Shown here one piece after another: positions 1 through 7,006 of a stretch of 64,000 bases of DNA. Each line of letters begins with the position of its first letter. Within the stretch, counting starts at the first letter, position 1. The stretch comes from Gammaproteobacteria bacterium RIFOXYD12_FULL_61_37 (lineage in GTDB: Bacteria; Pseudomonadota; Gammaproteobacteria; Chromatiales; Chromatiaceae). Location of the stretch: positions 1 through 64,000 of the forward strand of contig MGZB01000056.1 in NCBI GenBank assembly GCA_001801995.1, given 5' to 3'. A program made the translations under genes and the position numbers. The notes beneath the pieces are model-generated. The model was not told the origin of the DNA, searched no databases, and was given only the letters and a program-made list of their open reading frames with translations.

Positions 1-23
1 CCCTCCCCCTGGAAGGGGGAGGG
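1..23. repeat. perfect GC-rich stem-loop
   Basis: A 10-bp arm CCCTCCCCCT (1-10) is followed by a 3-base loop and its exact complement (14-23). It lies 43 bases past the soxA stop, so it could end or stabilise the sox transcript or be a dispersed GC-rich repeat. No U-tract follows on either strand within the window. Confidence 0.5.
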
Positions 24-65
24 GGCAATTTCCGAATCGAGCTGAATAATCACTCTTCTACTGCT

Positions 66-911
66 TTACTTCCGGAACGAGGGTCCATTGAAGGGGATGC
101 CGTTGCTCATGTGGGTGATGAAGAACTCCAGGTTGCGGTACTCCTCGCCCTGGAGCTTGAAAGGCGCGGCCCGGACCTGTTCAAGGCAGCCTTCGAAGCG
201 GCGGTGCAGTGTCCCCATGTCACCCCAGGTGGCCCGGTAGACCGGCCAGTGGGTGGTCTGGCCCAGGGCGGGGCTCAGGATGTCGGAGCGGATGCGCTGG
301 CCGACGCTCTGGAAATGGCACTGGGCACAGGAGAAATTCAACTGACCCCGGCGGGCGAAATAGAATTGCTTGCCCTTGTTGTAGGCCTCCAGGGATTCCG
401 GGGTGATTTCCACATTGGTCTTCTGGCCGCGCGACTCGAAGGCCATGTAGGCCAGCAGCGAGGCGATCTTGCCTTTGCCGTATTTCAGCGGCTCCTCGCC
501 GTTGGCCTGGAGGCACTCGTTGATGGCCAACTCCTGAGTGATCACCGTCTTGCGGACCTTGTTGAAGTAAGGAAAGTTCTTGTTCTGGGCGGGTCCGCCG
601 GGGAAGCAGTCTTTGTAACCCTTGCCGTTCTTGAACGGCTTGTTCCAAAGGGCCTTGCCCTCCTCCACGAAGGGCTCGTAAGGGGGGAATTCCTCGATGG
701 CCTCCCAACCGTCACGGGAGGCCCTGTCGATGGCATAGACCCCGTTGGCATAACCGTCCAGGGGCAAACCGGGGAACTTCTTCATGAAGTAGCTCCGGTA
801 GAGCTTGAGGTCGTCGGCGGGTGTGACGGCCTTGGCCACCGGCGCCGCTGCCTGCACGGACGGCGCGGCGGCAAGGGCGCTCAGGAGCACGGCGAATATC
901 GCTTTCTTCAT
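66..911 (-). CDS. soxA: SoxA, c-type cytochrome subunit of the SoxAX complex
   Basis: This 281-residue protein is the diheme or monoheme catalytic subunit of SoxAX, which in the periplasm attaches thiosulfate to the SoxY carrier cysteine. A Sec signal peptide is visible (MKKAIFAVLLSALAAAPSVQA). One heme motif, CAQCH, is present in the C-terminal half, as in single-heme SoxA proteins; the N-terminal domain keeps only a lone cysteine (NECLQ). I chose the ATG at 911 because it begins the signal peptide and follows a GGAGGAG-like Shine-Dalgarno; the open frame upstream to 1220 is antisense to nothing real and overlaps soxZ. It is the last visible gene of soxXYZA, with soxB possibly beyond the window. 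Confidence 0.93.
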   Translation of the reverse strand: MKKAIFAVLLSALAAAPSVQAAAPVAKAVTPADDLKLYRSYFMKKFPGLPLDGYANGVYAIDRASRDGWEAIEEFPPYEPFVEEGKALWNKPFKNGKGYKDCFPGGPAQNKNFPYFNKVRKTVITQELAINECLQANGEEPLKYGKGKIASLLAYMAFESRGQKTNVEITPESLEAYNKGKQFYFARRGQLNFSCAQCHFQSVGQRIRSDILSPALGQTTHWPVYRATWGDMGTLHRRFEGCLEQVRAAPFKLQGEEYRNLEFFITHMSNGIPFNGPSFRK

Positions 912-964
912 GGAATCTCCTCCTCTGGAAGCGGAAGCCGGGGCCGCGCTTTCCATCTGAATGG

Positions 965-1276
965 TTATTTGACCTGGTCTTCGACGCTGTCCTTGTCGCC
1001 CTTGTTGTCCACCCAGGTGACCTTCAGGGTGTCGCCGGGATTGGCCTTGACCCGGCAGGCCAGGTAAGGGTTCTTGGAGATGGCGCCGCTGAAGGCACCT
1101 GAGACCACGACCTTGCCGTTGATCTCGATGGTGACATCCTGGATGAAATGGGGCTCGATGTCCTGGCCGGTGGTCTTGTCCTTGCGGTTGCCCTGCTCCA
1201 TGGGATGGGTGATCAGGCACTTGACTTCGGCGACGCCGCCGTCGGACTTGGCGCGGACCTTGATGGTGTTCGACAT
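965..1276 (-). CDS. soxZ: SoxZ, thiosulfate-carrier complex subunit
   Basis: A 103-residue immunoglobulin-fold protein of the SoxZ family, of usual length. SoxZ pairs with SoxY and orients its swinging-arm cysteine for the other periplasmic Sox enzymes. Family-typical stretches are PHFIQDVTIEINGK and the C-terminal VTWVDNKGD. No signal peptide is visible, as expected, because SoxZ is exported as a partner of the Tat-exported SoxY. The start at 1276 is preceded by GAGAGAGGT. It sits between soxY (33-base gap) and soxA (53-base gap) in one operon. Confidence 0.94.
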   Translation of the reverse strand: MSNTIKVRAKSDGGVAEVKCLITHPMEQGNRKDKTTGQDIEPHFIQDVTIEINGKVVVSGAFSGAISKNPYLACRVKANPGDTLKVTWVDNKGDKDSVEDQVK

Positions 1277-1309
1277 TGTTGTGACCTCTCTCTAAAAATC
1301 GTTGCCGGA

Positions 1310-1783
1310 TCAGTGGCCGCAGCCGCCGACGGTGACCTTGACGTTCCTGCGGGCGCTGTAGAGCTTGCCGCCTGCCTTGACCACGGCGATCACGTCGCTG
1401 GTCTTGCCCATCTTGATACGGGTGGCGACGAAGCCCTCGGCCCCCTCGCCCAGGACGAAGGTCGAGGTCAGCGGAATGGGGTTGTCGGCAGCCAGGATGG
1501 AGATGCTTTCGGCGGCCAGGGTGGTGGTCACGGTGACCGGCACCACGGCACCGTTCTCGGCGACTTCGGGGGCGTTGATCTGGATCGCGTCGCTGGCCTC
1601 GGTAACGGCGTTGCCCAGCAGGGCGCCGATGGCGTCCTCTGCCTTCTTGGCGGTGAAGGCATCCTTGTTCCAGGCGGCCAGGACGTTCTGCGGGACCAGA
1701 AGGCCCGCGCCGGCGGCGATACCCAGGGCACCGGTGGCCAGGGAGCCCTTGAGGAAGATGCGGCGTTTCATGTCAGTGTTCAT
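1310..1783 (-). CDS. soxY: SoxY, sulfur-carrier protein with variant GGCGH tail
   Basis: A 157-residue SoxY. It carries thiosulfate-derived sulfur on a cysteine in a flexible C-terminal arm while SoxAX, SoxB and SoxCD act on it. A twin-arginine signal is present (KRRIFLKGSLATGALG) with a cleavage region near VLAA. The C-terminus reads VTVGGCGH: the carrier cysteine is intact but the last residue is His where the family normally ends GGCGG. The start is the ATG at 1783, which has GGAGA eight bases upstream; the longer frame begins with TTG. A stem-loop separates it from soxX. Confidence 0.93.
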   Translation of the reverse strand: MNTDMKRRIFLKGSLATGALGIAAGAGLLVPQNVLAAWNKDAFTAKKAEDAIGALLGNAVTEASDAIQINAPEVAENGAVVPVTVTTTLAAESISILAADNPIPLTSTFVLGEGAEGFVATRIKMGKTSDVIAVVKAGGKLYSARRNVKVTVGGCGH

Positions 1784-1825
1784 GCTCGATGTCTCCAATA
1801 TCGTTAGGTGCGGGAAGGTTAACTT

Positions 1826-1858
1826 AGGGCCTGTCCGGGAATAACATGGACAGGCCCT
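1826..1858. other. stem-loop between soxX and soxY
   Basis: The arm AGGGCCTGTCC (1826-1836) pairs exactly with 1848-1858 across an 11-base loop and reaches into the soxX stop codon. It may protect or differentially process the soxX end of the mRNA. The left arm plus loop resembles the terminal repeat of the MITE-like element at 25.66-25.89 kb (shared GGGCC, GT and GGAATAAC), so it may be a small mobile remnant. Confidence 0.5.
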
Positions 1859-2244
1859 TAGAGCTTGTGGATGAAATCCACCACCAGGTCGATCTCCTGG
1901 TCCGACAGGATCTTATAGGCGCCGAAGGGCGGCATGCGGGTGTCGGCGTTGAACTTGCGGGGGTCGGCAATCTGGGCGCGCAGCTTGGCCCTGTCGGGGA
2001 AGCGCTGCTGCATGGCCGCCAGGGGTGGACCGAGGTCGCCGGGGCTGTCGCCGCCCTCAATGGCGTGACAGGCCAGGCAGTTGCCCAGCTTGCGGTCAAA
2101 GGCGATCTCCTTGCCGGGCGGTGGCGTGGTGGCCCCGGCTTCGGCGGCTTGGGCCGGCCCAGGCGCACCCAGGGGAAGGATCAGGGTAAAGAGTACGGCG
2201 CCTTTCAGTCCCCATCGCAGGGCGTTTGTTTTGATATTGGTCAT
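1858..2244 (-). CDS. soxX: SoxX, monoheme cytochrome c subunit of SoxAX
   Basis: A 128-residue periplasmic cytochrome c with a Sec signal peptide ending near GPAQA, one heme-binding CLACH and a distal Met candidate in TRMPPFG. SoxX accepts electrons from the SoxA-catalysed joining of thiosulfate to SoxY. The start is decided by the ribosome site: GGAGG at 2251-2255 directly abuts the ATG at 2250 but stands six bases from the ATG at 2244, so 2244 is preferred. It is the first gene of soxXYZA; I saw no sox regulator beside it. Confidence 0.92.
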   Translation of the reverse strand: MTNIKTNALRWGLKGAVLFTLILPLGAPGPAQAAEAGATTPPPGKEIAFDRKLGNCLACHAIEGGDSPGDLGPPLAAMQQRFPDRAKLRAQIADPRKFNADTRMPPFGAYKILSDQEIDLVVDFIHKL

Positions 2245-2441
2245 CGTCATCCTCCGTCGCAATCGTTTTGGTGGAAGGGCCATTTCAGGCTGTTTGAACC
2301 CCATTAGACGCTTTGGGCCACCCTGTCAATTCCCATTTTCCGGCGCCGCACCCTGGTGGTGTGCGCCACTCACCCGAAAGGGACGGCTCGGTTACAATCC
2401 GGGTCAATGATCAATTTTCCAACCACGACCAAGGCAGCACA

Positions 2442-3041
2442 ATGATCGAAAACCCGGAATACTTCCACAAGGCCATGGCGCTGTTCGATGCCGCCAATGC
2501 TGAAGATCCCCATCAGGACGAAGGTCAGCCGAAGGAATTGCTCTACTCCCGGCGCATGACCGAGATGCTCGGACGCTTCGCCCCTGACGCACCGGAAGCG
2601 GCACAACTGGCCATCCACGCCCAGCACATCCGGCGCTGGACCGTACCGCGCGACAGCTATCCCATGAACCGGGACGGCTATCTTGCCTGGCGCACCGGGC
2701 TGTACAAATTCCACGCCGAGACTACCGGCGAGTTGATGCGCGAGGCGGGCTACGACGATGCCATGATCGAGCGCGTCAAAAAGGCCGTCGGCAAGCGCGC
2801 CCTCAAGGTCAACGCCGATACCCAACTGCTGGAGGACGTCGCCAATCTGGTCTTCATCGAGCACTACATGCTTGCCTTCGCCAGCGGCAAACCCGGCTAC
2901 GACGAAGCCAAGTGGCTCGACATCATCCGCAAGACCTGGAAGAAGATGTCCAGCGCCGCCCAGGATTTCGCCCTTTCCGGCAGACTCAAACTGCCGGAAC
3001 CCCTGGTGCCCCTGATCACCAAGGCGATCAGCGGGGAGTGA
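2442..3041 (+). CDS. DUF4202 family protein
   Basis: A 199-residue soluble protein matching the DUF4202 family, whose members carry conserved histidines and acidic residues in an alpha-helical fold (here AIHAQHIRRW, FHAETTGELM, FIEHYMLAF), suggesting an HD-like metal site. No reaction is established. The start at 2442 gives the usual family length; the open frame extends upstream to 2313 but lacks family sequence. It is divergent from soxX and 196 bases from the carbamoyltransferase, so a sox link is only positional. Confidence 0.8.
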   Translation: MIENPEYFHKAMALFDAANAEDPHQDEGQPKELLYSRRMTEMLGRFAPDAPEAAQLAIHAQHIRRWTVPRDSYPMNRDGYLAWRTGLYKFHAETTGELMREAGYDDAMIERVKKAVGKRALKVNADTQLLEDVANLVFIEHYMLAFASGKPGYDEAKWLDIIRKTWKKMSSAAQDFALSGRLKLPEPLVPLITKAISGE

Positions 3042-3237
3042 CCGGGGGCCTTCAGTCCGTCCATTGGCGCCGCAGCCGGCCTGAAGACCGGCCTACCTCG
3101 CTATTTTCACACTAACGATGCCCGGAAAAGAGCCATGGGCAAAGTCATGCCGGTCAACTAGCATAATCAATGACCGGCCAGTAAATACCTTCAGGATGGC
3201 CGATAAAGCCAACAAGACTTTGGAAGCGAGGGGAACG

Positions 3238-5049
3238 ATGTCCAAGAAACCTGTCTATGTGCTCGGGATCAACGCCTACGATCACGATACCAGCGCCTGT
3301 CTGTTGCGCGACGGCGAGATTGCCTATGCCATTTCCAAGGAACGGATCACCCGCGAAAAGCACGACAGCGGTTTTTATCAGGAGATCATCGACTACTGTC
3401 TGGATGCCGAAGGCATCTCGATGGATGACCTGGATCTGGTGGTCCGCAACTGCTACATCCTGCCGGTCGAGGAGATGGAGCGTCGCCTGACCTTTCAGGG
3501 CGCGCTCTTTTTCATGGACGAGGAGGAGAGGGCGCAGGCGTCCAGGCATCCCCTCTACTTCTCCAAGTCAGACAGGGTGGTGACGATTTCCCATCACCTC
3601 GCCCATGCCTACAGTGCCTTTGCCGCCTGCCCCTTCGAGGAGGGGGCTGTGATGGTGGTGGACGGGGTGGGCAGTTACCGTTCGGACGTAACGGAAGAGG
3701 TTCCACCGGACGGGACGCCGCACCCGCTCGCGCGAGAGTCCGAGAGTTTCTATAAATTTGAAGGCACCCGTCTCGAAACCCTGAAGAAGGTCTGGCTTGC
3801 GCCGTGCCGGGGCTTCTTCAGCGAGGAGTTCTTCAATATGGCGGGGCTGGGCGCGCTCTACAGCCGGGTTTCCACCTATGTGTTCGGTAACTGGAACAAA
3901 TGCGGCGAGTTGATGGGGCTTGCCCCTTACGGGCGCCCGGACCGGATAAAGCCCTTGCTCTCCCTCAAGGATGGGGAGCTGGATGTCCCCGATTGGACCG
4001 AGGAGTTCAATCAGCCCTGGCTGCCGGACAGCAGCAAGAAGTGGGAGGCGAGCCCCTCGATGCCGCATTGGGAAGACATGGCATGGCGTGTCCAGGACGA
4101 TACGGAAAAGGCGCTCATCAGCCGCGCCCGCTGGCTGCGGGAAACGACCGGCGCCAAGAATCTCTGCATCGCCGGCGGCGTGGGGCTGAATTGCGTCGCC
4201 AACGGCAAGATCGTGCGAGAGGCAGGTTTCGATAATGTCTGGATTCAACCGGCGGCGGGGGATGATGGCATCGCCATCGGTTGCGCCCTCTATGGTCACC
4301 TGGCGATCCTGAAACAGCCGCGCTCCTTTGTGATGAAGCATTCCTATCTAGGCATCCCCTACAAGGACGAGGAGATAACCGAGGTCATGGGTAACCGGTT
4401 GATCCGCCTGCAAACCACAAGCAAAGTCAGCACGGATATCTGCGGCGAGACGGCGCGGCTGCTGGCGGACGGTAAGGTGTTCGGCTGGTTTCAGGGCCGT
4501 TCCGAGTTCGGCCCCCGCGCCCTCGGCAATCGCAGCATCCTGGCCGATCCCCGTCCCGGCTGGATGAAGGACCGCCTGAACGCGCGGGTCAAGCACCGCC
4601 AGCCCTTCCGGCCCTTCGCGCCGCTCGTCCTGGCGGAACGGGCGCAGGAGGTGTTCGAGGGCGAAGAGGAATCCCCCTTCATGCTGATTGCCAAGCGGGT
4701 GCGCCCCGAATGGAGGGACAGGATCCCGGCGATAGTCCACGTCGATGGCACGGCGCGGGTGCAAACGGTCAGCCGGGAGACCAACCCGCGTCTCCACCAG
4801 CTACTGGAGGCATTCGACGCCCTGACCGGCGTGCCGGTGTTGCTGAACACCTCGTTTAATGTCAGGGGAGAGCCCATCGTGGAAACCCCCGGCGATGCCG
4901 TCGAATGCTTCCTCGGGACGGGTATCGACTACCTTGCGCTTCACGACAGGCTGATCGCGAAGAACCGGCTCCACGGCATCCTGGCACCCTTGATGAAGTC
5001 CTATTCGGAGATGAGTGCAATGATCCGGAAGGGATTGAATGAGGAATAG
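3238..5049 (+). CDS. NodU/CmcH-type carbamoyltransferase
   Basis: A 603-residue two-domain O-carbamoyltransferase that moves a carbamoyl group from carbamoyl phosphate to a hydroxyl, usually on a sugar or antibiotic. The N-terminal Kae1/ASKHA-like domain shows LGINAYDHDTSACLL, a metal-site SHHLAHAYSA and GGVGLNCVANGK. The C-terminal domain has FGPRALGNRSILADPR, FRPFAPLV and LLNTSFNVRGEPIVETP. The ATG at 3238, eight bases after GAGGGGAA, is preferred over the in-frame start at 3118, whose added residues are not family-like. No glycan or natural-product cluster adjoins it, so the acceptor is unknown. Confidence 0.88.
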   Translation: MSKKPVYVLGINAYDHDTSACLLRDGEIAYAISKERITREKHDSGFYQEIIDYCLDAEGISMDDLDLVVRNCYILPVEEMERRLTFQGALFFMDEEERAQASRHPLYFSKSDRVVTISHHLAHAYSAFAACPFEEGAVMVVDGVGSYRSDVTEEVPPDGTPHPLARESESFYKFEGTRLETLKKVWLAPCRGFFSEEFFNMAGLGALYSRVSTYVFGNWNKCGELMGLAPYGRPDRIKPLLSLKDGELDVPDWTEEFNQPWLPDSSKKWEASPSMPHWEDMAWRVQDDTEKALISRARWLRETTGAKNLCIAGGVGLNCVANGKIVREAGFDNVWIQPAAGDDGIAIGCALYGHLAILKQPRSFVMKHSYLGIPYKDEEITEVMGNRLIRLQTTSKVSTDICGETARLLADGKVFGWFQGRSEFGPRALGNRSILADPRPGWMKDRLNARVKHRQPFRPFAPLVLAERAQEVFEGEEESPFMLIAKRVRPEWRDRIPAIVHVDGTARVQTVSRETNPRLHQLLEAFDALTGVPVLLNTSFNVRGEPIVETPGDAVECFLGTGIDYLALHDRLIAKNRLHGILAPLMKSYSEMSAMIRKGLNEE

Positions 5050-5087
5050 GCCAACGTTGCCGCGATGGCACCGTCGGGCCCAAAACA

Positions 5088-5125
5088 AAACCGCTGCCGG
5101 GAATCCGAATTCCCGGCAGCGGTTT
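5088..5125 (-). terminator. intrinsic terminator of the 5151-5432 gene
   Basis: A 17-bp perfect inverted repeat (5088-5104 / 5109-5125) with a 4-base loop. Read on the minus strand it is followed by TTTTGTTTT, as expected 26 bases past the stop of the minus-strand gene. It probably also stops the carbamoyltransferase transcript arriving from the plus strand. Confidence 0.8.
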
Positions 5126-5150
5126 CATATACCCTCGACAGCTTCAGACT

Positions 5151-5432
5151 CTAAAATCTGATCCAGACACCGCGGCCTCTGCCGCGACCCCTGCCACGGT
5201 CGCCCCGGCCACGATCTCTCCAGCCACGGCCCCCTCGATCTCCGCGTCCTCTCCAGCCCCTGCCACGGCATGCCCTGGGATGATTGTGTCCTCGATACCA
5301 ATCACAATGCCAGCCATGCGCCTGAACCGGGGCGGAAGTAACAGCCGCACCTACCAAGTACGTGCAAGCCAAAACCACCGCCACCAAGCCCTTAGAGAGA
5401 AATCTCAGAATTTTCGATAGAACGCTTCCCAT
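5151..5432 (-). CDS. small secreted Arg/Gly-rich protein
   Basis: A 93-residue protein not assigned to any family. Residues 1-38 look like a Sec signal peptide (hydrophobic GLVAVVLACTYLVGAAVTS, cleavage after PVQA). The mature part begins HGWHCDWYRGHNHPRAC, two cysteines and several His, and continues in about 45 residues of RG, DRG and WRG repeats. Such an arginine-rich exported peptide could bind nucleic acid, exopolymer or metal. The ATG at 5432 has GAGGAGG with a 5-base gap; the longer frame starts with GTG inside that site. A strong terminator downstream supports a real monocistronic gene. Confidence 0.6.
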   Translation of the reverse strand: MGSVLSKILRFLSKGLVAVVLACTYLVGAAVTSAPVQAHGWHCDWYRGHNHPRACRGRGWRGRGDRGGRGWRDRGRGDRGRGRGRGRGVWIRF

Positions 5433-5555
5433 AACCACCTCCTCGGCTCCACGCCATCTGTATGTCCGATCCGGATCTTAGAAACCCCACACCCCACTTC
5501 CCAAATCTAGTCACGATTTGGGTGGTTGTAAAGGCAAGTTCCCCTGCGGTGGGTG

Positions 5556-6857
5556 CTATGCGTGGCCAGTGACTGATAGGTGGCTGTGGTTGAAGAAGAC
5601 GCCGTGGATGGCGCGGGAGACAATGGGTTCATGGGTCCCGCGCCGGAACAGATGTATACCCATCCAGCTCCCGGAGACGGCGTAGTGGATGCCGTCGGGA
5701 TGGAGCACGACGCCGCGGGGGTAGCGCAGGCCGAGTTCGCCGGTGTGGATGATGTGCTTCAAACGGCCGTCGCTTGCCGAAAACACCATCAGGACGTGAG
5801 AGCTGGTAAAGGTTGCAATCACTTCGTCATGGACCGGGTCATGGATGATCGATTGGCCTTGGCGCATCAAGCGCCCATCGGCCGCCGCCGATAACTCGGG
5901 TGGCTGCTCCGGTTTCGCCCTATCGTAAAAACCGATGGGGCCGGGCAGGTAATGTTCGCCGGGAGATGCCCAGACATCGTATTCGGAAATGGTTTCCTCG
6001 GGTTCGAGGAAGCGCCGAAACTCTTCCGGGCTGGCCTGCTTGATCTGTATGGCCGCGATGCGGTCATGTCCGCAGGTGGCAAGGTGCCTGATCTCATGAC
6101 TGCCGGCCGGGCCGCTCCATTTCTGCGCCAGCTTGCCGGTGGCAAGTTCCAGAATGCAGAGGCTCGGTTCGGCAACGACGGCGCGCCCCCGCGCCGAGGG
6201 CAACGTGAGGGTGCCGTAATGGGCGACTGCCAAGTGTTTGCCGTCGGAAGTCAAGTCCATGTCATGGGGTGCTATTCCCTGCGAACTGAATCGGTCGAGA
6301 ACGCGCAGGGTGCGGGCGTCACGGACGGTGATCTGTCCATAATAGTGCTCCGGTTTGCCCCGGCGCGGACCGTACAGCTTGCGTTCCGCCACGAACAATA
6401 TCTTGCCGTCCGCGCTATAGAGCGCATGCCCCCCGCCGATCCGGTCCTCGCCCTGGGGTTTGGCGAAGACATCCAGTTCCAACGTCTCCGGATCGAAAGA
6501 GATCATGCTCGTCCCGTTCATGCTGTTCCAGAAGGCCTGCCGTCCGTCCGGGCTGAGGCTGATCTCGTGGCCGATGACCGGTAGCAACGCTTGGCGCACG
6601 GAACCGTCGCGCTCGTCGATCCGCGTCACCAGCGTGCCCGCCTGGGTGAAACTTTTCGGGAAGGAGCGCCGGAGGAAGGAGGATGTCTGCGCCGGTTCTC
6701 CCTTGTAGATCGCTATGTCGGATCTATAGCCGGGGACGAAGTAGATCGCCGCGCCAGTAGACGGCGGGGGTACCGGGGATGTGCCGCCGGCAAGGCGGGG
6801 CGCGGCGAATCCCGCGATCATCGCGGTGGAGGAGAGGAGAAACTGTCGCCTTTTCAT
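5556..6857 (-). CDS. Tat-exported DUF1513 beta-propeller protein
   Basis: A 433-residue periplasmic protein of the DUF1513 family, predicted to fold as a YncE-like beta-propeller; function unknown, with family members often near iron-uptake or imelysin genes, not seen here. The N-terminus MKRRQFLLSSTAMIAG is a twin-arginine signal. Propeller-like blades recur as SLSPDGRQAFW, LTSDGKHLAVAHYG and VLHPDGIHYAVSG, with a conserved GIAPHDMDLT. The ATG at 6857 begins the signal; the frame extends 11 residues further without support. It is divergent from the large secreted protein at 7007 and may share its promoter region. Confidence 0.82.
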   Translation of the reverse strand: MKRRQFLLSSTAMIAGFAAPRLAGGTSPVPPPSTGAAIYFVPGYRSDIAIYKGEPAQTSSFLRRSFPKSFTQAGTLVTRIDERDGSVRQALLPVIGHEISLSPDGRQAFWNSMNGTSMISFDPETLELDVFAKPQGEDRIGGGHALYSADGKILFVAERKLYGPRRGKPEHYYGQITVRDARTLRVLDRFSSQGIAPHDMDLTSDGKHLAVAHYGTLTLPSARGRAVVAEPSLCILELATGKLAQKWSGPAGSHEIRHLATCGHDRIAAIQIKQASPEEFRRFLEPEETISEYDVWASPGEHYLPGPIGFYDRAKPEQPPELSAAADGRLMRQGQSIIHDPVHDEVIATFTSSHVLMVFSASDGRLKHIIHTGELGLRYPRGVVLHPDGIHYAVSGSWMGIHLFRRGTHEPIVSRAIHGVFFNHSHLSVTGHA

Positions 6858-7006
6858 CGTATGGGCACCTGCGTATCCGCCGAGAGACAAAAACCGAAAA
6901 CGCGATTTTGTGTTTCTTCATCCCTGAACCGCGCGAGATATTTCATCCCTGGCCTCGATAGGCTGGACTATAGTTCAGACCAGATAGATTCGTCAGGGGG
7001 AGTGTC

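Noticed and set aside
3118-3237. N-terminal extension of the carbamoyltransferase
   Set aside because: The extra 40 residues are not family-like and the ATG at 3238 has a good ribosome site.
5144-5350. 68-residue alternative frame in the Arg/Gly-rich gene
   Set aside because: It lacks a signal peptide and ribosome site; the 5151-5432 frame has both.
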